Source of the DNA: Candidatus Planktophila sp.
GTDB lineage: Bacteria; Actinomycetota; Actinomycetes; Nanopelagicales; Nanopelagicaceae
Assembly: GCA_017858325.1 (NCBI GenBank)
Contig: JAFMBT010000006.1
Location: 17,376-81,375 of the forward strand
DNA length: 64,000 nt
Direction: 5' to 3'
Position numbers and translations under genes: made by a program. The notes under the pieces were generated by a model. It was not told the DNA's origin. It was given only the letters and a program-made list of their open reading frames with translations, and ran no database searches. Numbering within the stretch: position 1 is the stretch's first letter; each line of letters starts with the position of its first letter. Shown in pieces: positions 1 through 8,572 of the stretch.

Positions 1-744
1 CATTCCGGCAGATTCGTATTCACGCACTCGAACAACTATCTCTTCGGCCGTCTTCTCTGCAGTACCAGCAGGAACTCCGGCAAGAACAATGGTGATCTCC
101 CCCAATATCTCCTTCGATTGTGACCAGAGAATCAGCTCCTGCAGTGATCCGCGCACAGTCTCTTCATATGTCTTAGTCATCTCGCGACAAATAGCTGCCT
201 GGCGATCACTTCCGAAAATTTGTGCAGCATCTTTAAGTGAATCTATAATACGGTGCGGGGCTTCAAAGAGAACCATCGTTCTCTCTTCAAATCTAAGTGT
301 CTCAAGGTGGGCAAGCCGTGCACCAGAGCTACGGGGTAAGAAGCCTTCAAATGTGAAGCGATCTGTTGCAAGACCAGAAAGTGCCAGCGCCATTGTCGGA
401 GCACTTGGTCCAGGAATAACAATAACCTCAATACCGATTGCAATTGCATCGCGCGTAAGTCGAAATCCTGGATCACTAATTGTTGGCATTCCAGCATCTG
501 ATACGACAAGAACTTTTTTACCACTTTGCAGAAGTGCCAGAACTTCCTCTGTACGTACAGTTTCATTTCCATCAAAGAATGAAATTACTCTAGCTGTAAA
601 TGTGATTCCAAGATCTGCAGCTAAACGGTGAAAACGACGCGAATCTTCTGCAGCAATTACTTCTGCGCTAGCGATTGCTTCCTTTAAACGTAGGCTGGCA
701 TCTCCTGGATTACCAAGTGGGGTTGCTGCCAACGTTAAGGTCAT
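1..744 (-). CDS. rsmI: 16S rRNA (cytidine1402-2'-O)-methyltransferase RsmI, 3' end outside window
   Basis: RsmI uses S-adenosylmethionine to 2'-O-methylate C1402 in the decoding centre of 16S rRNA. The frame stays open from the ATG at 744 to the left edge, giving 248 residues of a family that usually has about 280, so only the C-terminal tail is missing. Family motifs appear in order: TPLGNPGD near the N-terminus, AEDSR, VVSDAGMPTISDPG and VIPGPSAP, then EGFLPR, all characteristic of the tetrapyrrole-methylase fold of RsmI. It is divergent from the mannosyltransferase gene, the same arrangement as Rv1003/Rv1002c in Mycobacterium tuberculosis. No clear Shine-Dalgarno sequence or leaderless -10 is visible before the start. 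Confidence 0.95.
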   Translation of the reverse strand, partial: MTLTLAATPLGNPGDASLRLKEAIASAEVIAAEDSRRFHRLAADLGITFTARVISFFDGNETVRTEEVLALLQSGKKVLVVSDAGMPTISDPGFRLTRDAIAIGIEVIVIPGPSAPTMALALSGLATDRFTFEGFLPRSSGARLAHLETLRFEERTMVLFEAPHRIIDSLKDAAQIFGSDRQAAICREMTKTYEETVRGSLQELILWSQSKEILGEITIVLAGVPAGTAEKTAEEIVVRVREYESAGM

Positions 745-790
745 TGGGCTATCTTCTCAGGAATTACTCCACTTTACTTACGGATACGCA

Positions 791-796
791 TACTCT
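791..796 (+). promoter_or_regulatory. -10 element, leaderless promoter of pmt
   Basis: TACTCT matches the actinobacterial TANNNT -10 consensus and ends 6 nt before the GTG at 803, so transcription would begin at or next to the start codon. Confidence 0.55.
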
Positions 797-802
797 TGCG
801 CT

Positions 803-2068
803 GTGACCTACCTTGGCATCTATCTCATTGCTGGCCTTGCATTCCTTCTGCGCATCATTAACTTGGGGGTTCCTAAAGGTCTGGTCTTTGATGAGGTGTA
901 CTACGTCGATGCTGCTCGTGATTATCTTGCCTTTGGGGTTGAAGTTACAAAAGATGATCCAGAATTTGTAGTCCATCCACCTCTTGGAAAATGGTTTATT
1001 GCGGCTGGAATTCGAGTATTTGGTGACGATGAATTCGGGTGGAGATTTTCTACAGCTGTTGCAGGAACAATTGCCATTATCTTGATTGGTTTGATCGCCC
1101 AACGACTCTTTCGCTCAAATTTTCTTACCTTGCTTGCAACATTTTTAGCTGCAGTGGATGGGCTTGCACTCGTTCATTCACGGACATCACTTCTCGATAA
1201 TTTCCTCACAGTGCTTATTCTTGCTGCAACATATTTTTTTATAAGAAAAAACTATCTGATAACTGGAATTTTTCTTGGCTTAGCCCTGGGTACAAAGTGG
1301 AGCGCTCTCTATTTCATTGTAATTTTTGGTGCTGTCGCCCTCTATCGTGCATTTACTCACCACACCGGACGTAATCTGATTCGTCCAAGTATTGAGCGAA
1401 TTCTTACATTCACTTTGCTTCCAGTAAGTATTTACCTCTTCACATGGTCAGGGTGGTTTCTCTCTAACCGTGGCTGGGGAAGAGATGCTGGTTCAAATCT
1501 CTTTTCATCATTTATTAAATATCACGAACAGATGCTCTCTTTCCATACTGGGCTCAGCGAGAAACATGCTTATCAGGCGCATCCATGGACATGGCTCATA
1601 CAATCTCGTCCCACATCGTTCTTCTATGAATCGCCAAAGACCTGCGGGGCACCATCGTGTTCGCAAGAAGTCCTCGCCATGGGTACACCTTTTCTCTGGT
1701 GGGCAGGTGCAATAGCAATTTTTGTTGTTATTGGTTTTTGGATTAAATCAATTATTAAACATCGCACGGAGCCTGCCTCCACGATTATTGTGATGGGAAT
1801 CGCTGCTGGCTATCTGCCTTGGTTTGCCTTTGACGAACGAACAGTCTTCTCTTTCTATTCGATAATCTTTCAGCCTTTTCTCATTTTGGCAATTGTGTAC
1901 TGCGCGCGCTGGCTTATTTCGCAGAACCAACGTTGGGGATATATCACCGTAGCGGTATTTGCGCTCTTGGTCTTCTTTAACTTTCTCTATTTTCTCCCTA
2001 TATTCCTGGGAGATGTCATCACATACGACGCGTGGTATTCGCGTATGTGGCTACCAAGTTGGATTTAG
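803..2068 (+). CDS. pmt: Polyprenol-phosphate-mannose--protein O-mannosyltransferase (Pmt)
   Basis: This GT39 membrane enzyme transfers mannose from polyprenyl-phosphate-mannose to Ser/Thr of exported proteins during secretion. The N-terminus has one membrane helix and then FDEVYYVDAA, whose Asp30-Glu31 pair is the catalytic acidic motif of Pmt, followed by HPPLGKW. About ten hydrophobic segments follow. At 421 residues it is roughly 100 shorter than mycobacterial Pmt (about 520), partly because the N-terminal extension before the first helix is missing. The GTG start is supported by a TACTCT box 6 nt upstream. It is divergent from rsmI and converges on glpR with a 6-nt gap. Its presence implies protein O-mannosylation in this cell; targets cannot be told from the sequence. 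Confidence 0.9.
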   Translation: MTYLGIYLIAGLAFLLRIINLGVPKGLVFDEVYYVDAARDYLAFGVEVTKDDPEFVVHPPLGKWFIAAGIRVFGDDEFGWRFSTAVAGTIAIILIGLIAQRLFRSNFLTLLATFLAAVDGLALVHSRTSLLDNFLTVLILAATYFFIRKNYLITGIFLGLALGTKWSALYFIVIFGAVALYRAFTHHTGRNLIRPSIERILTFTLLPVSIYLFTWSGWFLSNRGWGRDAGSNLFSSFIKYHEQMLSFHTGLSEKHAYQAHPWTWLIQSRPTSFFYESPKTCGAPSCSQEVLAMGTPFLWWAGAIAIFVVIGFWIKSIIKHRTEPASTIIVMGIAAGYLPWFAFDERTVFSFYSIIFQPFLILAIVYCARWLISQNQRWGYITVAVFALLVFFNFLYFLPIFLGDVITYDAWYSRMWLPSWI

Positions 2069-2074
2069 GGTGTC

Positions 2075-2827
2075 TTACTCTCCAGCTGCGCGATTTTCGC
2101 GAAGTCGAGTAACTGCCTCTTCCGCTAACTGCTGATCAAAGATTTGATCTCGCGAAGGTGCTGCAGCAGCGAGTGCTTCTCGCTCTAGCCTCTCCTGCTC
2201 CTCACTCCACTTACCTGGTTCAGTTAAATCAATAATGCGCTTGGATGGAACTGCCTTTGCGGCATGAACATAAGTTGGAACAGGAATGCTCTGTGGATCC
2301 CATTCAGTCGCTGCCTGTTGGCTACCTTTTGGCAAAATTGTTACGCCAGTGATCTCACGTTCAGATAATGGGATCCAGTGTTCGTTTACGGTATGCGGTG
2401 TAATTACCTCTGCCAAGTTAGTAGTTGAAATACCAGCATTTGTGCGAAGCAGTTCACCCCGACGTCGTTTTGCAATTTTCTCACTATTGCTTTCGTGGCG
2501 AACATGTGCAAGATAGAAGATAAATCCTGCAACTGGTAAAAGTAAAAGAGTCCACGTTACTGTTTGCATAATTGCACCAATCAATGTCAGTAAGAAAGAT
2601 AAAACAATTAATGCGAAGAAAAGTCTTCTCCGCATCATCCTCATTTGATGAGCTCTCACTCGGTCCACCTCAGAGAGTGGACTTAAATTTCCTGCGACTA
2701 CTTCCAGGGCGCTGCGATATCTCTGAGCGCTTTTTCCTGTGAATTCGTTTCGGCTATCAATCCAGCGTGGCAGAAAGTAGGAAACCCACATGCCAATAAT
2801 CGCTAGATAGATAATTCCGGAAGCCAT
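2075..2827 (-). CDS. glpR: GlpR-type membrane receptor for the gephyrin-like protein Glp
   Basis: This 250-residue protein has a short N-terminal helix (residues 4-19), an Arg/Met-rich cytoplasmic stretch, two adjacent membrane helices (about 69-87 and 91-107) and a long soluble tail. The tail carries the pattern PVPTYVHAAKAV...IIDLTEPGKW, which I recognise from the actinobacterial family that sits beside moeA-like glp (the Rv0996 group). In Corynebacterium, GlpR is the membrane partner of Glp and the pair works at the division site with FtsZ; the same role here is inference. It follows rimJ by 79 nt in the glp-rimJ-glpR cluster. The name is unrelated to the glycerol-3-phosphate regulator GlpR. 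A TAACCT box lies 9 nt before the ATG. Confidence 0.75.
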   Translation of the reverse strand: MASGIIYLAIIGMWVSYFLPRWIDSRNEFTGKSAQRYRSALEVVAGNLSPLSEVDRVRAHQMRMMRRRLFFALIVLSFLLTLIGAIMQTVTWTLLLLPVAGFIFYLAHVRHESNSEKIAKRRRGELLRTNAGISTTNLAEVITPHTVNEHWIPLSEREITGVTILPKGSQQAATEWDPQSIPVPTYVHAAKAVPSKRIIDLTEPGKWSEEQERLEREALAAAAPSRDQIFDQQLAEEAVTRLRENRAAGE

Positions 2828-2906
2828 GGTGGGACAAGGTTACGCGGTGCTCACCTGACTTCTTTGGATTTGCCCCCTACTCGTCTGCACTTTTTTATCT
2901 TACTTT

Positions 2907-3494
2907 TTACTCAATGCTTGCATTCTCCTTCACGAAAGTTACGTGATCTCTCCACTGTCCATCGATATGAAGGTAGCGAGCTCGGCTACCTTCGAGGATA
3001 TAGCCCGCCTTCTCTGCAACTCTTCGTGATGGCGCATTTTCAGGGCGAATATTGATTTCAATACGATGCAAGCCCAGTTGGCTAAAACCAAAACTAGTCA
3101 CTAGCTCCACGGCCTGGGTGGTAAAGCCGCGATTGGCATAGTCTCGCGCAATCCAATAGCCAATATGTGCACCCCGCAGGGCCCCATAAATAACACCGCC
3201 CATTGTTATCTGACCAATGAGTTCGCCACCTCGCCAGATAACAAATGAATATGAGCGGCCGTGGCGGGCTTCACGATTACATGTTCGAACCATTGAAAAA
3301 AATGATGGGAGTTGAGGCTGGCCAATAGTTGCCGAAGGCCCTGATGGAACTAGCGGAAGTGTTGCCTCCCATTGCCCTAGCCAATCACGATTCTGGTTAC
3401 GTACGCGATTCCACTTAATGCGATCTCTCAGACGCAGCGGTCTTAACTCCAGTTCGCCGTCACTGAGAAGAATGGGCCAGTGCTGTGATGACAT
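2907..3494 (-). CDS. rimJ: GNAT N-acetyltransferase, RimJ/RimL family
   Basis: This 195-residue protein has the RimJ/RimL layout: an N-terminal LRPLRLRD strand typical of these enzymes, the acetyl-CoA segment GYWIARDYANRGFTTQAV around residue 110-130, and a terminal HRIEINIRPENAPSRRVAEK motif. Members acetylate N-termini of ribosomal proteins or small amines; the substrate here is unknown. It lies between glp (5-nt gap) and glpR, the conserved actinobacterial order moeA/glp-rimJ-membrane protein (Rv0994-Rv0996), although galU, which usually starts the cluster, is missing. A TATATT box 8 nt before the ATG lies inside the last codons of glp and could be an extra internal promoter. Confidence 0.85.
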   Translation of the reverse strand: MSSQHWPILLSDGELELRPLRLRDRIKWNRVRNQNRDWLGQWEATLPLVPSGPSATIGQPQLPSFFSMVRTCNREARHGRSYSFVIWRGGELIGQITMGGVIYGALRGAHIGYWIARDYANRGFTTQAVELVTSFGFSQLGLHRIEINIRPENAPSRRVAEKAGYILEGSRARYLHIDGQWRDHVTFVKENASIE

Positions 3495-3499
3495 AGCTT

Positions 3500-4426
3500 T
3501 TAAATATAACGACGCTCGAGCACGACGACGGTTACTTCTGCGCCAGATTCCAGAGAGGTCGTGCCTTCTGGGATCGCAATAAATGCATTTGCATCCGAGA
3601 GCGTGGTCTGCTCATCCTGCGCCGACGAGTTGCCTTTGCCTAGCGGTGAAATTGATTTTCCATTTTCGGATAAGACTCCCCGAACATATGATCGCAAATC
3701 ATCTGGTGATCTAATTGCCTTATCGAGCTTAGCTTTAATTGATGGTCGATGAATAGTTGCTGCCCCTAACATCGTCCTAATCATTGGGCGGATAAATAAC
3801 TCGAAGGATATATATGCCGCGATGGGATCACCTGGAAGAGTAACTACAGGGGTCTTATCAGGCCCAATTGTTCCAAAATTATGTCGGCCACTTGATTCGA
3901 TCGCGAGCTTAATGGTTGTGATCTCTCCGATTCCTGAAAGTGTTCTTGTGATGAGATCGAATGAATCATCATTGCGCTCACCGCTAATGATTATCAGATC
4001 TGCTCGCACTAATTGATCTTCAATAACATCTTTTAACTCTACTTCGTTATTTGGAATTGTATGCACTCGATATGCGACGGCGCCTGTTTCACGAACGGCG
4101 GTGGTAAGTAACCAAGAATTAGTCTCATACTCTTCATCTGCACCAAGACTCTGACCTGGTTCAACTAAATCTGGACCGGCAGAGAGTACGACAACTCGTG
4201 GATGAGGACGCGTTAAAAGATGATCGCGACCAATCGATGCGGCGAGGCCGATCTGAGTCGAACGAATACGACTGCCCTCTTTCAGAACTAAACGCTCACC
4301 GGCGTAGACATCGGCGGCCAACGTTGCCCCGTGCGCATCCAGAAGGGGCATATCAAAAGGTTCAAGGGGGTGACAGAGAGCAAGGAGGGATGAGAGAAAC
4401 TCATCAACTTTCATGTGCTCTGCCAT
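3500..4426 (-). CDS. glp: Gephyrin-like molybdotransferase-family protein Glp, domain II missing and catalytic motifs lost
   Basis: The protein aligns with MoeA/gephyrin along domains I, III and IV but has only 308 residues where the family usually has about 400. After the first helix (to about residue 40) it jumps directly to EGSRIRSTQIGLAASIG. The whole domain II lid, with the PxFDNSAMDGYA and TGAPLP motifs, is absent. The molybdenum-site motifs are also altered: STGDEL is SAGPDL (82-87), SGGVSVGxxD is SGERNDDSFD (148-157), KPGKPFxFG is ESSGRHNFG (177-185) and PGNPV is PGDPI (199-203). An insertase role is therefore unlikely. Retention beside glpR fits the corynebacterial Glp role as a division adaptor binding FtsZ; this is inference. 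The start at 4426 is backed by TATGGT 6 nt upstream; Met5 is an alternative. Confidence 0.8.
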   Translation of the reverse strand: MAEHMKVDEFLSSLLALCHPLEPFDMPLLDAHGATLAADVYAGERLVLKEGSRIRSTQIGLAASIGRDHLLTRPHPRVVVLSAGPDLVEPGQSLGADEEYETNSWLLTTAVRETGAVAYRVHTIPNNEVELKDVIEDQLVRADLIIISGERNDDSFDLITRTLSGIGEITTIKLAIESSGRHNFGTIGPDKTPVVTLPGDPIAAYISFELFIRPMIRTMLGAATIHRPSIKAKLDKAIRSPDDLRSYVRGVLSENGKSISPLGKGNSSAQDEQTTLSDANAFIAIPEGTTSLESGAEVTVVVLERRYI

Positions 4427-4432
4427 AATCTC

Positions 4433-4438
4433 ACCATA
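4433..4438 (-). promoter_or_regulatory. -10 element, leaderless promoter of glp
   Basis: On the minus strand TATGGT ends 6 nt before the glp ATG at 4426, matching TANNNT and predicting a leaderless mRNA for glp-rimJ-glpR. Confidence 0.55.
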
Positions 4439-4469
4439 CTTGTTCGAGCTACTGAAATCGGGGATTGAC

Positions 4470-5027
4470 GTGAACTTTGCCGAACAAAAGTCTCATCTTC
4501 GAAATCACTATCGTCAAAAACGTAAAGTTCATCGCACTGATGTTACTTATACATATCTGATGGATTCTCCTGAATTTCAAAGTGCGCGAGTAATTGCTAG
4601 CTACATCTCCTATGGTGATGAACCCAACACAATTGATCTCAATGAAGCGATTCTTAAAAGTGGAAGAACGCTACTTCTCCCACGAGTTAATTCAGATACA
4701 GATGTGCCTTCTTTAGATTGGATCCCATGGGAAGGCGATACATCACAACTCACTAGCCGAGGCAAAATGCTGGAGCCGATTGGTGACGCTGATATTAGAA
4801 CTGAACTTATCGATGTAGTGATCACTCCTGCCCTACAGATTGATGTGGAAGGTTATCGACTTGGTCAAGGCGGTGGTTATTACGATCGCGCACTAAGCCA
4901 ACTAGCTGCTTGGAAAGTCGCCTTGATTTTTCCGGAAGAGTTTTCATCAGATCTTCTTCCACGTGAAGAACATGATATTCCGGTCAATGCTTTCGCCACA
5001 GACGAAAAAATCGTTCGGATTAATTAA
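4470..5027 (+). CDS. 5-formyltetrahydrofolate cyclo-ligase
   Basis: The enzyme converts 5-formyl-THF to 5,10-methenyl-THF using ATP, returning the storage folate to the one-carbon pool. The family start signature KSHLRNHYRQKRK follows the chosen GTG at 4470, and the ATP/phosphate loop GYRLGQGGGYYDR is near the C-terminus. The frame is open back to 4413, but those 19 extra residues do not resemble the family and would overlap the divergent glp start; GGGGA just before the GTG may act as ribosome binding site. The 185 residues match the usual 180-200. Adjacency to the glp cluster is conserved (Rv0992c). Its stop overlaps the end of the convergent acyl-CoA dehydrogenase. Confidence 0.92.
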   Translation: MNFAEQKSHLRNHYRQKRKVHRTDVTYTYLMDSPEFQSARVIASYISYGDEPNTIDLNEAILKSGRTLLLPRVNSDTDVPSLDWIPWEGDTSQLTSRGKMLEPIGDADIRTELIDVVITPALQIDVEGYRLGQGGGYYDRALSQLAAWKVALIFPEEFSSDLLPREEHDIPVNAFATDEKIVRIN

Positions 5028-6166
5028 GGAAGATTTCGCGCCATCACAATACGTTGTACCTGATTGGTACCCTCATAGATTTGAGTAAGTTTGGCATCGC
5101 GCATCATTCTCTCTACTGGATAATCTGAAACATATCCGTATCCACCAAGAACTTGTACCGCATCGGTCGTTACCTTCATTGCAACATCGCTGGCAAATGT
5201 TTTACTTGCTGATGAAAAGAACCTGAGATCTTTATCATTTCGCTCACTCTTTGCAGCTGCGGCGTATGTGAGCTGACGGGCTGCCTCGATATTCATCGCC
5301 ATATCAGCCAAGATAAATTGGATGGCTTGAAACTCGAAGATCTCTTTTCCGAATTGTTTACGCTCATGTGAATACTTCTCAGCGGCATCGAGTGCACCCT
5401 GGGCTATTCCAAGGGCTTGCGCGGCAATAGTGATTCGCGTGTGGTCGAGAGTATCCATTGCGATTGCAAAGCCTTTGCCTACTTCACCAATTCGACGATC
5501 ATCAGAGATTTCAATATTATCAAAATACACTTCACGTGTCGGTGATCCTCGAAATCCCATCTTCTTCTCAGGTGCGCCAAATGAAATGCCTGAATCAGAC
5601 TTTTCTACAATAAATGCAGTAATTCCTTTTGACCCTTTACTCGGATCTGTCTGTGCGATGACCGTATAAAACTCAGAGACACCAGCATTAGAAATCCACT
5701 TTTTACTTCCATTAAGTAACCAACCGGACGATGTTCGTTCCGCCTTTGTCTTAAGTGCTGTCGCATCTGAACCCGCCTCTGATTCCGAGAGACAGTATGA
5801 AAATCCTTTTCCTTGCGCAAGTGCGGGTAGCCAGCGCTTTTTCTGCTCTTCATCCCCGCCTAAGATCAACGGAAGTGATCCTAATTTATTTACTGCCGGG
5901 ATAAGCGAAGAAGATGCACATACTCGAGCTACCTCTTCAATAATAATCGCAACTGCTAGGGCATCTGCTCCTTCCCCGCCGAATTTATCGGGGACATGTG
6001 CTGCATGAAGATTGGCTTTGATTAAGGCATCTGCCGCCTCTTGCGGATAGCGATGATCTTCATCAACGGCATGTGCGTGAGGTGCAATCTCTTTCTCAGC
6101 AAGAGCGCGAACACTCTCTCGGAGATCCTGATACTCGGTCGGCAGATTAAATAGATCTGATGTCAT
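5024..6166 (-). CDS. Acyl-CoA dehydrogenase (short/branched-chain type)
   Basis: This cytosolic FAD enzyme makes the first alpha,beta-double bond in acyl-CoA breakdown and passes electrons to ETF. It has the usual 380 residues. Visible motifs include YCLSESEAGSDA and WISNAG in the beta domain, RKQFGKEIFEFQAIQF, and at the end QVLGGYGYVSDYPVERMMRD followed by QIYEGTNQVQR, whose Glu is the catalytic base position of this family. It begins one base after the copD/ctaG stop, so it is probably the last gene of the copC operon, a grouping with no obvious metabolic logic. No ETF genes are in the window. Substrate chain length cannot be assigned. Confidence 0.92.
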   Translation of the reverse strand: MTSDLFNLPTEYQDLRESVRALAEKEIAPHAHAVDEDHRYPQEAADALIKANLHAAHVPDKFGGEGADALAVAIIIEEVARVCASSSLIPAVNKLGSLPLILGGDEEQKKRWLPALAQGKGFSYCLSESEAGSDATALKTKAERTSSGWLLNGSKKWISNAGVSEFYTVIAQTDPSKGSKGITAFIVEKSDSGISFGAPEKKMGFRGSPTREVYFDNIEISDDRRIGEVGKGFAIAMDTLDHTRITIAAQALGIAQGALDAAEKYSHERKQFGKEIFEFQAIQFILADMAMNIEAARQLTYAAAAKSERNDKDLRFFSSASKTFASDVAMKVTTDAVQVLGGYGYVSDYPVERMMRDAKLTQIYEGTNQVQRIVMARNLP

Positions 6167-7984
6167 TTAATTCTCTTTTCTCGAGTTCAGTGATTGCAAG
6201 TATGCGTTGTATTGAGCAAGTTCATCATCTTCACCCATTGCAGCCATACGTTCTTCATTTCGATCTATGCGACGCGTCTCTTTGGCATCCTCACGCATCC
6301 ACTGAATAAAGGTCGCAATGAGAGCAAGAATAATTGGTATCTCACCCATTGCCCAACTGACGCTTCCGCCTGCTCGCTGATCGGCCAGGAGATCTCCCGA
6401 AAGCCAAGGAGCGCCTTGTAAGGCGTAAAACCCCTTATCGACCAGGGTTGTTGAGGCCAGAAGCGCGATTGAGAAGAAGGCATGAATCGCCATAGTCGCA
6501 AGGAGAATGACGATGCGGAGAAGATGGTGCACTCGCCGAGGATTGGGATCAATCCCAACAATGATCATAAAGAAGAGAAAACCAACAGCGATAAAGTGAA
6601 TGTTCATCAAGAGATGTCCTGCATGAGAGGCCATCAGCGTTCCGAACAAGTCGGTGAAGTAGAGAACAAATAAAGATCCATCAAATAAGATCAACGCAAT
6701 CACTGGATGAGTAATAATCATTCCATATCGAGAATGCAGTAAGGCGAGAAGGATTCCACGCGGTCCACGCTCTTCCCTAGTACGTCCTTGTGGCAGCGTG
6801 CGCAGAGCCAGGGTAATCGGTGCACCAAGTACCAAGCCGATGGGAGCAATCATTCCTAGCGTCATGTGGGCAACCATGTGATATTCAAATGAATACATTG
6901 CATACACACCTAGGCCACCACTTGTTGCAAAATCTAAGGCGGAAATACCAAGTGCGAATGCAATTGTTCGGCCAACCGGCCACGAGTCTCCGCGCTTTTT
7001 TAAAATGACAACGCCCTTAATATAGAGAGCGACTGCCAAAACAAGGAGGCCGATAAAGAAGAGGTCTGGTTCATAGGCAAAGAGAATACGACGCAGAGTT
7101 GGTTCGGCAGGAATAACTGGATCAACAATACGATCAGGGCTGGCATTAACTGAAAGCCAGATACCGATTGCCGTGATCGCCGCCATGAGAGCTGCTTCAT
7201 AACCGATTAATCGAGTAAGAATTGCCCAATTTATCTCTGACTTCATAGCCAGGTTTTTCTTGTGGAGATAACCAATAAAGATAAGGACTACGGCAAAGAG
7301 AGCCTTCAGAATGATTACTCGGGCATATGTTGTATCCCAGGCATCTTTAAAATTCAGTCGTGCCCACGCATTTACTACGCCGCTCAAAATAACAACAATG
7401 GCAGCCCACAGAGCCATCACGCTAAATCGTTCGATCGCAATCTTTCGATCAACAATCGGAATAAAGGTGATCGCAAAAAGCCCACCCACCCAGAGCGATA
7501 ATCCGATGACATGCAAAATCATCGACCCTGTGGCTAGAGCATGTGATCCACCTGAGACAGAGTGACTTTCCAGAGCGGGCGCTGCTATCGCAACAATAGA
7601 GATAATTAGTAAGGCCATCGTTGGGATTACTCGGCGCACTTTTAGCAATAAGTAGCCAACAAAGAAAGCGGCAAGGGTTTGTGCGACTAAATATCGACCT
7701 AAAGTTACCTGGGTGACAAAAGATTGAAGTGATGTCAGATCGAGAGCGTCGATAAAACTTGTATCCAAGATATTGGCAAAGGTTGTAATCAGAAAGATTG
7801 TGCTGGAGGCAAACCAGAGAAGAGCAAAGAGTGAAGCTCTCTGCCGAAGCTTGAGCGATACCTCTTGTAGGGATCCCTCTTTATTGATGAGTAAGAATGT
7901 GAAGGCAAGTAGAAATCCAACGACAATAAAACTTGATAGATAGGTGAGGTACTTGCTAGCTAAGAGCAGCAGATCGATCTGCAT
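6167..7984 (-). CDS. CopD domain-cytochrome c oxidase assembly factor CtaG fusion, integral membrane
   Basis: This 605-residue polytopic protein has two parts. Residues 1 to about 290 resemble the CopD/PcoD copper-resistance domain, with repeated helices and the segment SHSVSGGSHALATGSMILHV. Residues about 300 to 560 resemble the caa3-type CtaG assembly factor, with YSFEYHMVAHMTLGMIAP and GHLLMNIHFIAVGFLFF, whose His residues are plausible metal ligands. The last 40 residues are charged and cytoplasmic. CopD-CtaG fusions occur widely in Actinobacteria and are thought to supply copper to the oxidase. It lies 2 nt after copC and directly before the acyl-CoA dehydrogenase. It is somewhat shorter than many actinobacterial fusions (650-700). 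Confidence 0.88.
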   Translation of the reverse strand: MQIDLLLLASKYLTYLSSFIVVGFLLAFTFLLINKEGSLQEVSLKLRQRASLFALLWFASSTIFLITTFANILDTSFIDALDLTSLQSFVTQVTLGRYLVAQTLAAFFVGYLLLKVRRVIPTMALLIISIVAIAAPALESHSVSGGSHALATGSMILHVIGLSLWVGGLFAITFIPIVDRKIAIERFSVMALWAAIVVILSGVVNAWARLNFKDAWDTTYARVIILKALFAVVLIFIGYLHKKNLAMKSEINWAILTRLIGYEAALMAAITAIGIWLSVNASPDRIVDPVIPAEPTLRRILFAYEPDLFFIGLLVLAVALYIKGVVILKKRGDSWPVGRTIAFALGISALDFATSGGLGVYAMYSFEYHMVAHMTLGMIAPIGLVLGAPITLALRTLPQGRTREERGPRGILLALLHSRYGMIITHPVIALILFDGSLFVLYFTDLFGTLMASHAGHLLMNIHFIAVGFLFFMIIVGIDPNPRRVHHLLRIVILLATMAIHAFFSIALLASTTLVDKGFYALQGAPWLSGDLLADQRAGGSVSWAMGEIPIILALIATFIQWMREDAKETRRIDRNEERMAAMGEDDELAQYNAYLQSLNSRKEN

Positions 7985-7986
7985 CC

Positions 7987-8523
7987 TTATCTCTCTTTAA
8001 AGATCTTGCGAGCGTAGACACCCATTCCGATTAAGATGAGAATTGATAAGCCAAGGAGAAAAATGACGAAGATATTGGTTGCAAGATTACTTCCAATTGG
8101 CTGAGCTGGCGTTGGCGTTACGGGTTCTGGAACTGCTGAGGCTGATGGTGTCGTCAGAACCACCGCTGAATAATTAAATGTAAACGAACCCTCTAATGGA
8201 AGATCTGCCTCAGCCAGAAGCATGTATGCCACTGTATAAATTCCTGATGTGACAAGTGGCTTCATCTCTGCAACAGCTTCGGTACCTAATACGGTGAGGA
8301 TGCCAGTATCAACTCTCTGGCCGTTTGGGTCCGTGACGATAATGTCATTACCTTCTTCAATCAGCGGAAGCTCGGTTGTAATTGTCACCGCACTTGGACC
8401 AGTTTTGATTGTTGTTCCTGCGATTGGGCTAGTCGCAACAACTGTGTTGGCAAATGCCGCTGGGATATTGAAAAGAGTCGCAGCGAGAGCGAGTCCAGCA
8501 ATTGTCTTTGCCACGCTCTTCAC
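7987..8523 (-). CDS. CopC-like exported protein, membrane-anchored, copper ligands missing
   Basis: The start is the GTG at 8523, preceded by GGGAG at good spacing; an 8-residue longer frame exists but has no such site. The protein has a signal peptide ending near AAFA, a CopC beta-sandwich (about residues 26-125), a Pro/Thr/Ala linker and a C-terminal helix (about 150-170) with a basic tail. In copper-binding CopC the mature protein starts with His and carries a DGHPxxG motif. Here the mature N-terminus is NTVVATSPIAG and the second motif reads AEADLPLEGSF, so both ligand sites are lost. It leads the copC-copD/ctaG operon. It may be a structural partner of CopD rather than a Cu(II) carrier; that is inference. 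Confidence 0.82.
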   Translation of the reverse strand: MKSVAKTIAGLALAATLFNIPAAFANTVVATSPIAGTTIKTGPSAVTITTELPLIEEGNDIIVTDPNGQRVDTGILTVLGTEAVAEMKPLVTSGIYTVAYMLLAEADLPLEGSFTFNYSAVVLTTPSASAVPEPVTPTPAQPIGSNLATNIFVIFLLGLSILILIGMGVYARKIFKER

Positions 8524-8549
8524 ATGATCTCCCTCATCGATTCGCATCT

Positions 8550-8572
8550 ATAGTCTCACTTCCTTAGACTAT
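8550..8572. promoter_or_regulatory. Inverted repeat upstream of copC, candidate operator
   Basis: ATAGTCT and AGACTAT form a perfect 7-bp inverted repeat with a 9-nt spacer, 27 nt before the copC GTG. The minus-strand arm contains TAGTCT, a TANNNT -10 match, so a bound repressor would block the promoter. The regulator is unknown. Confidence 0.35.

Noticed and set aside
89..631. 180-residue plus-strand frame at the left edge
   Set aside because: It is antisense to rsmI, whose motifs are continuous from 744 to the window edge.
2075..2827. Reading GlpR as the DeoR-type glycerol-3-phosphate repressor
   Set aside because: The protein has three membrane helices and no helix-turn-helix; only the name is shared.
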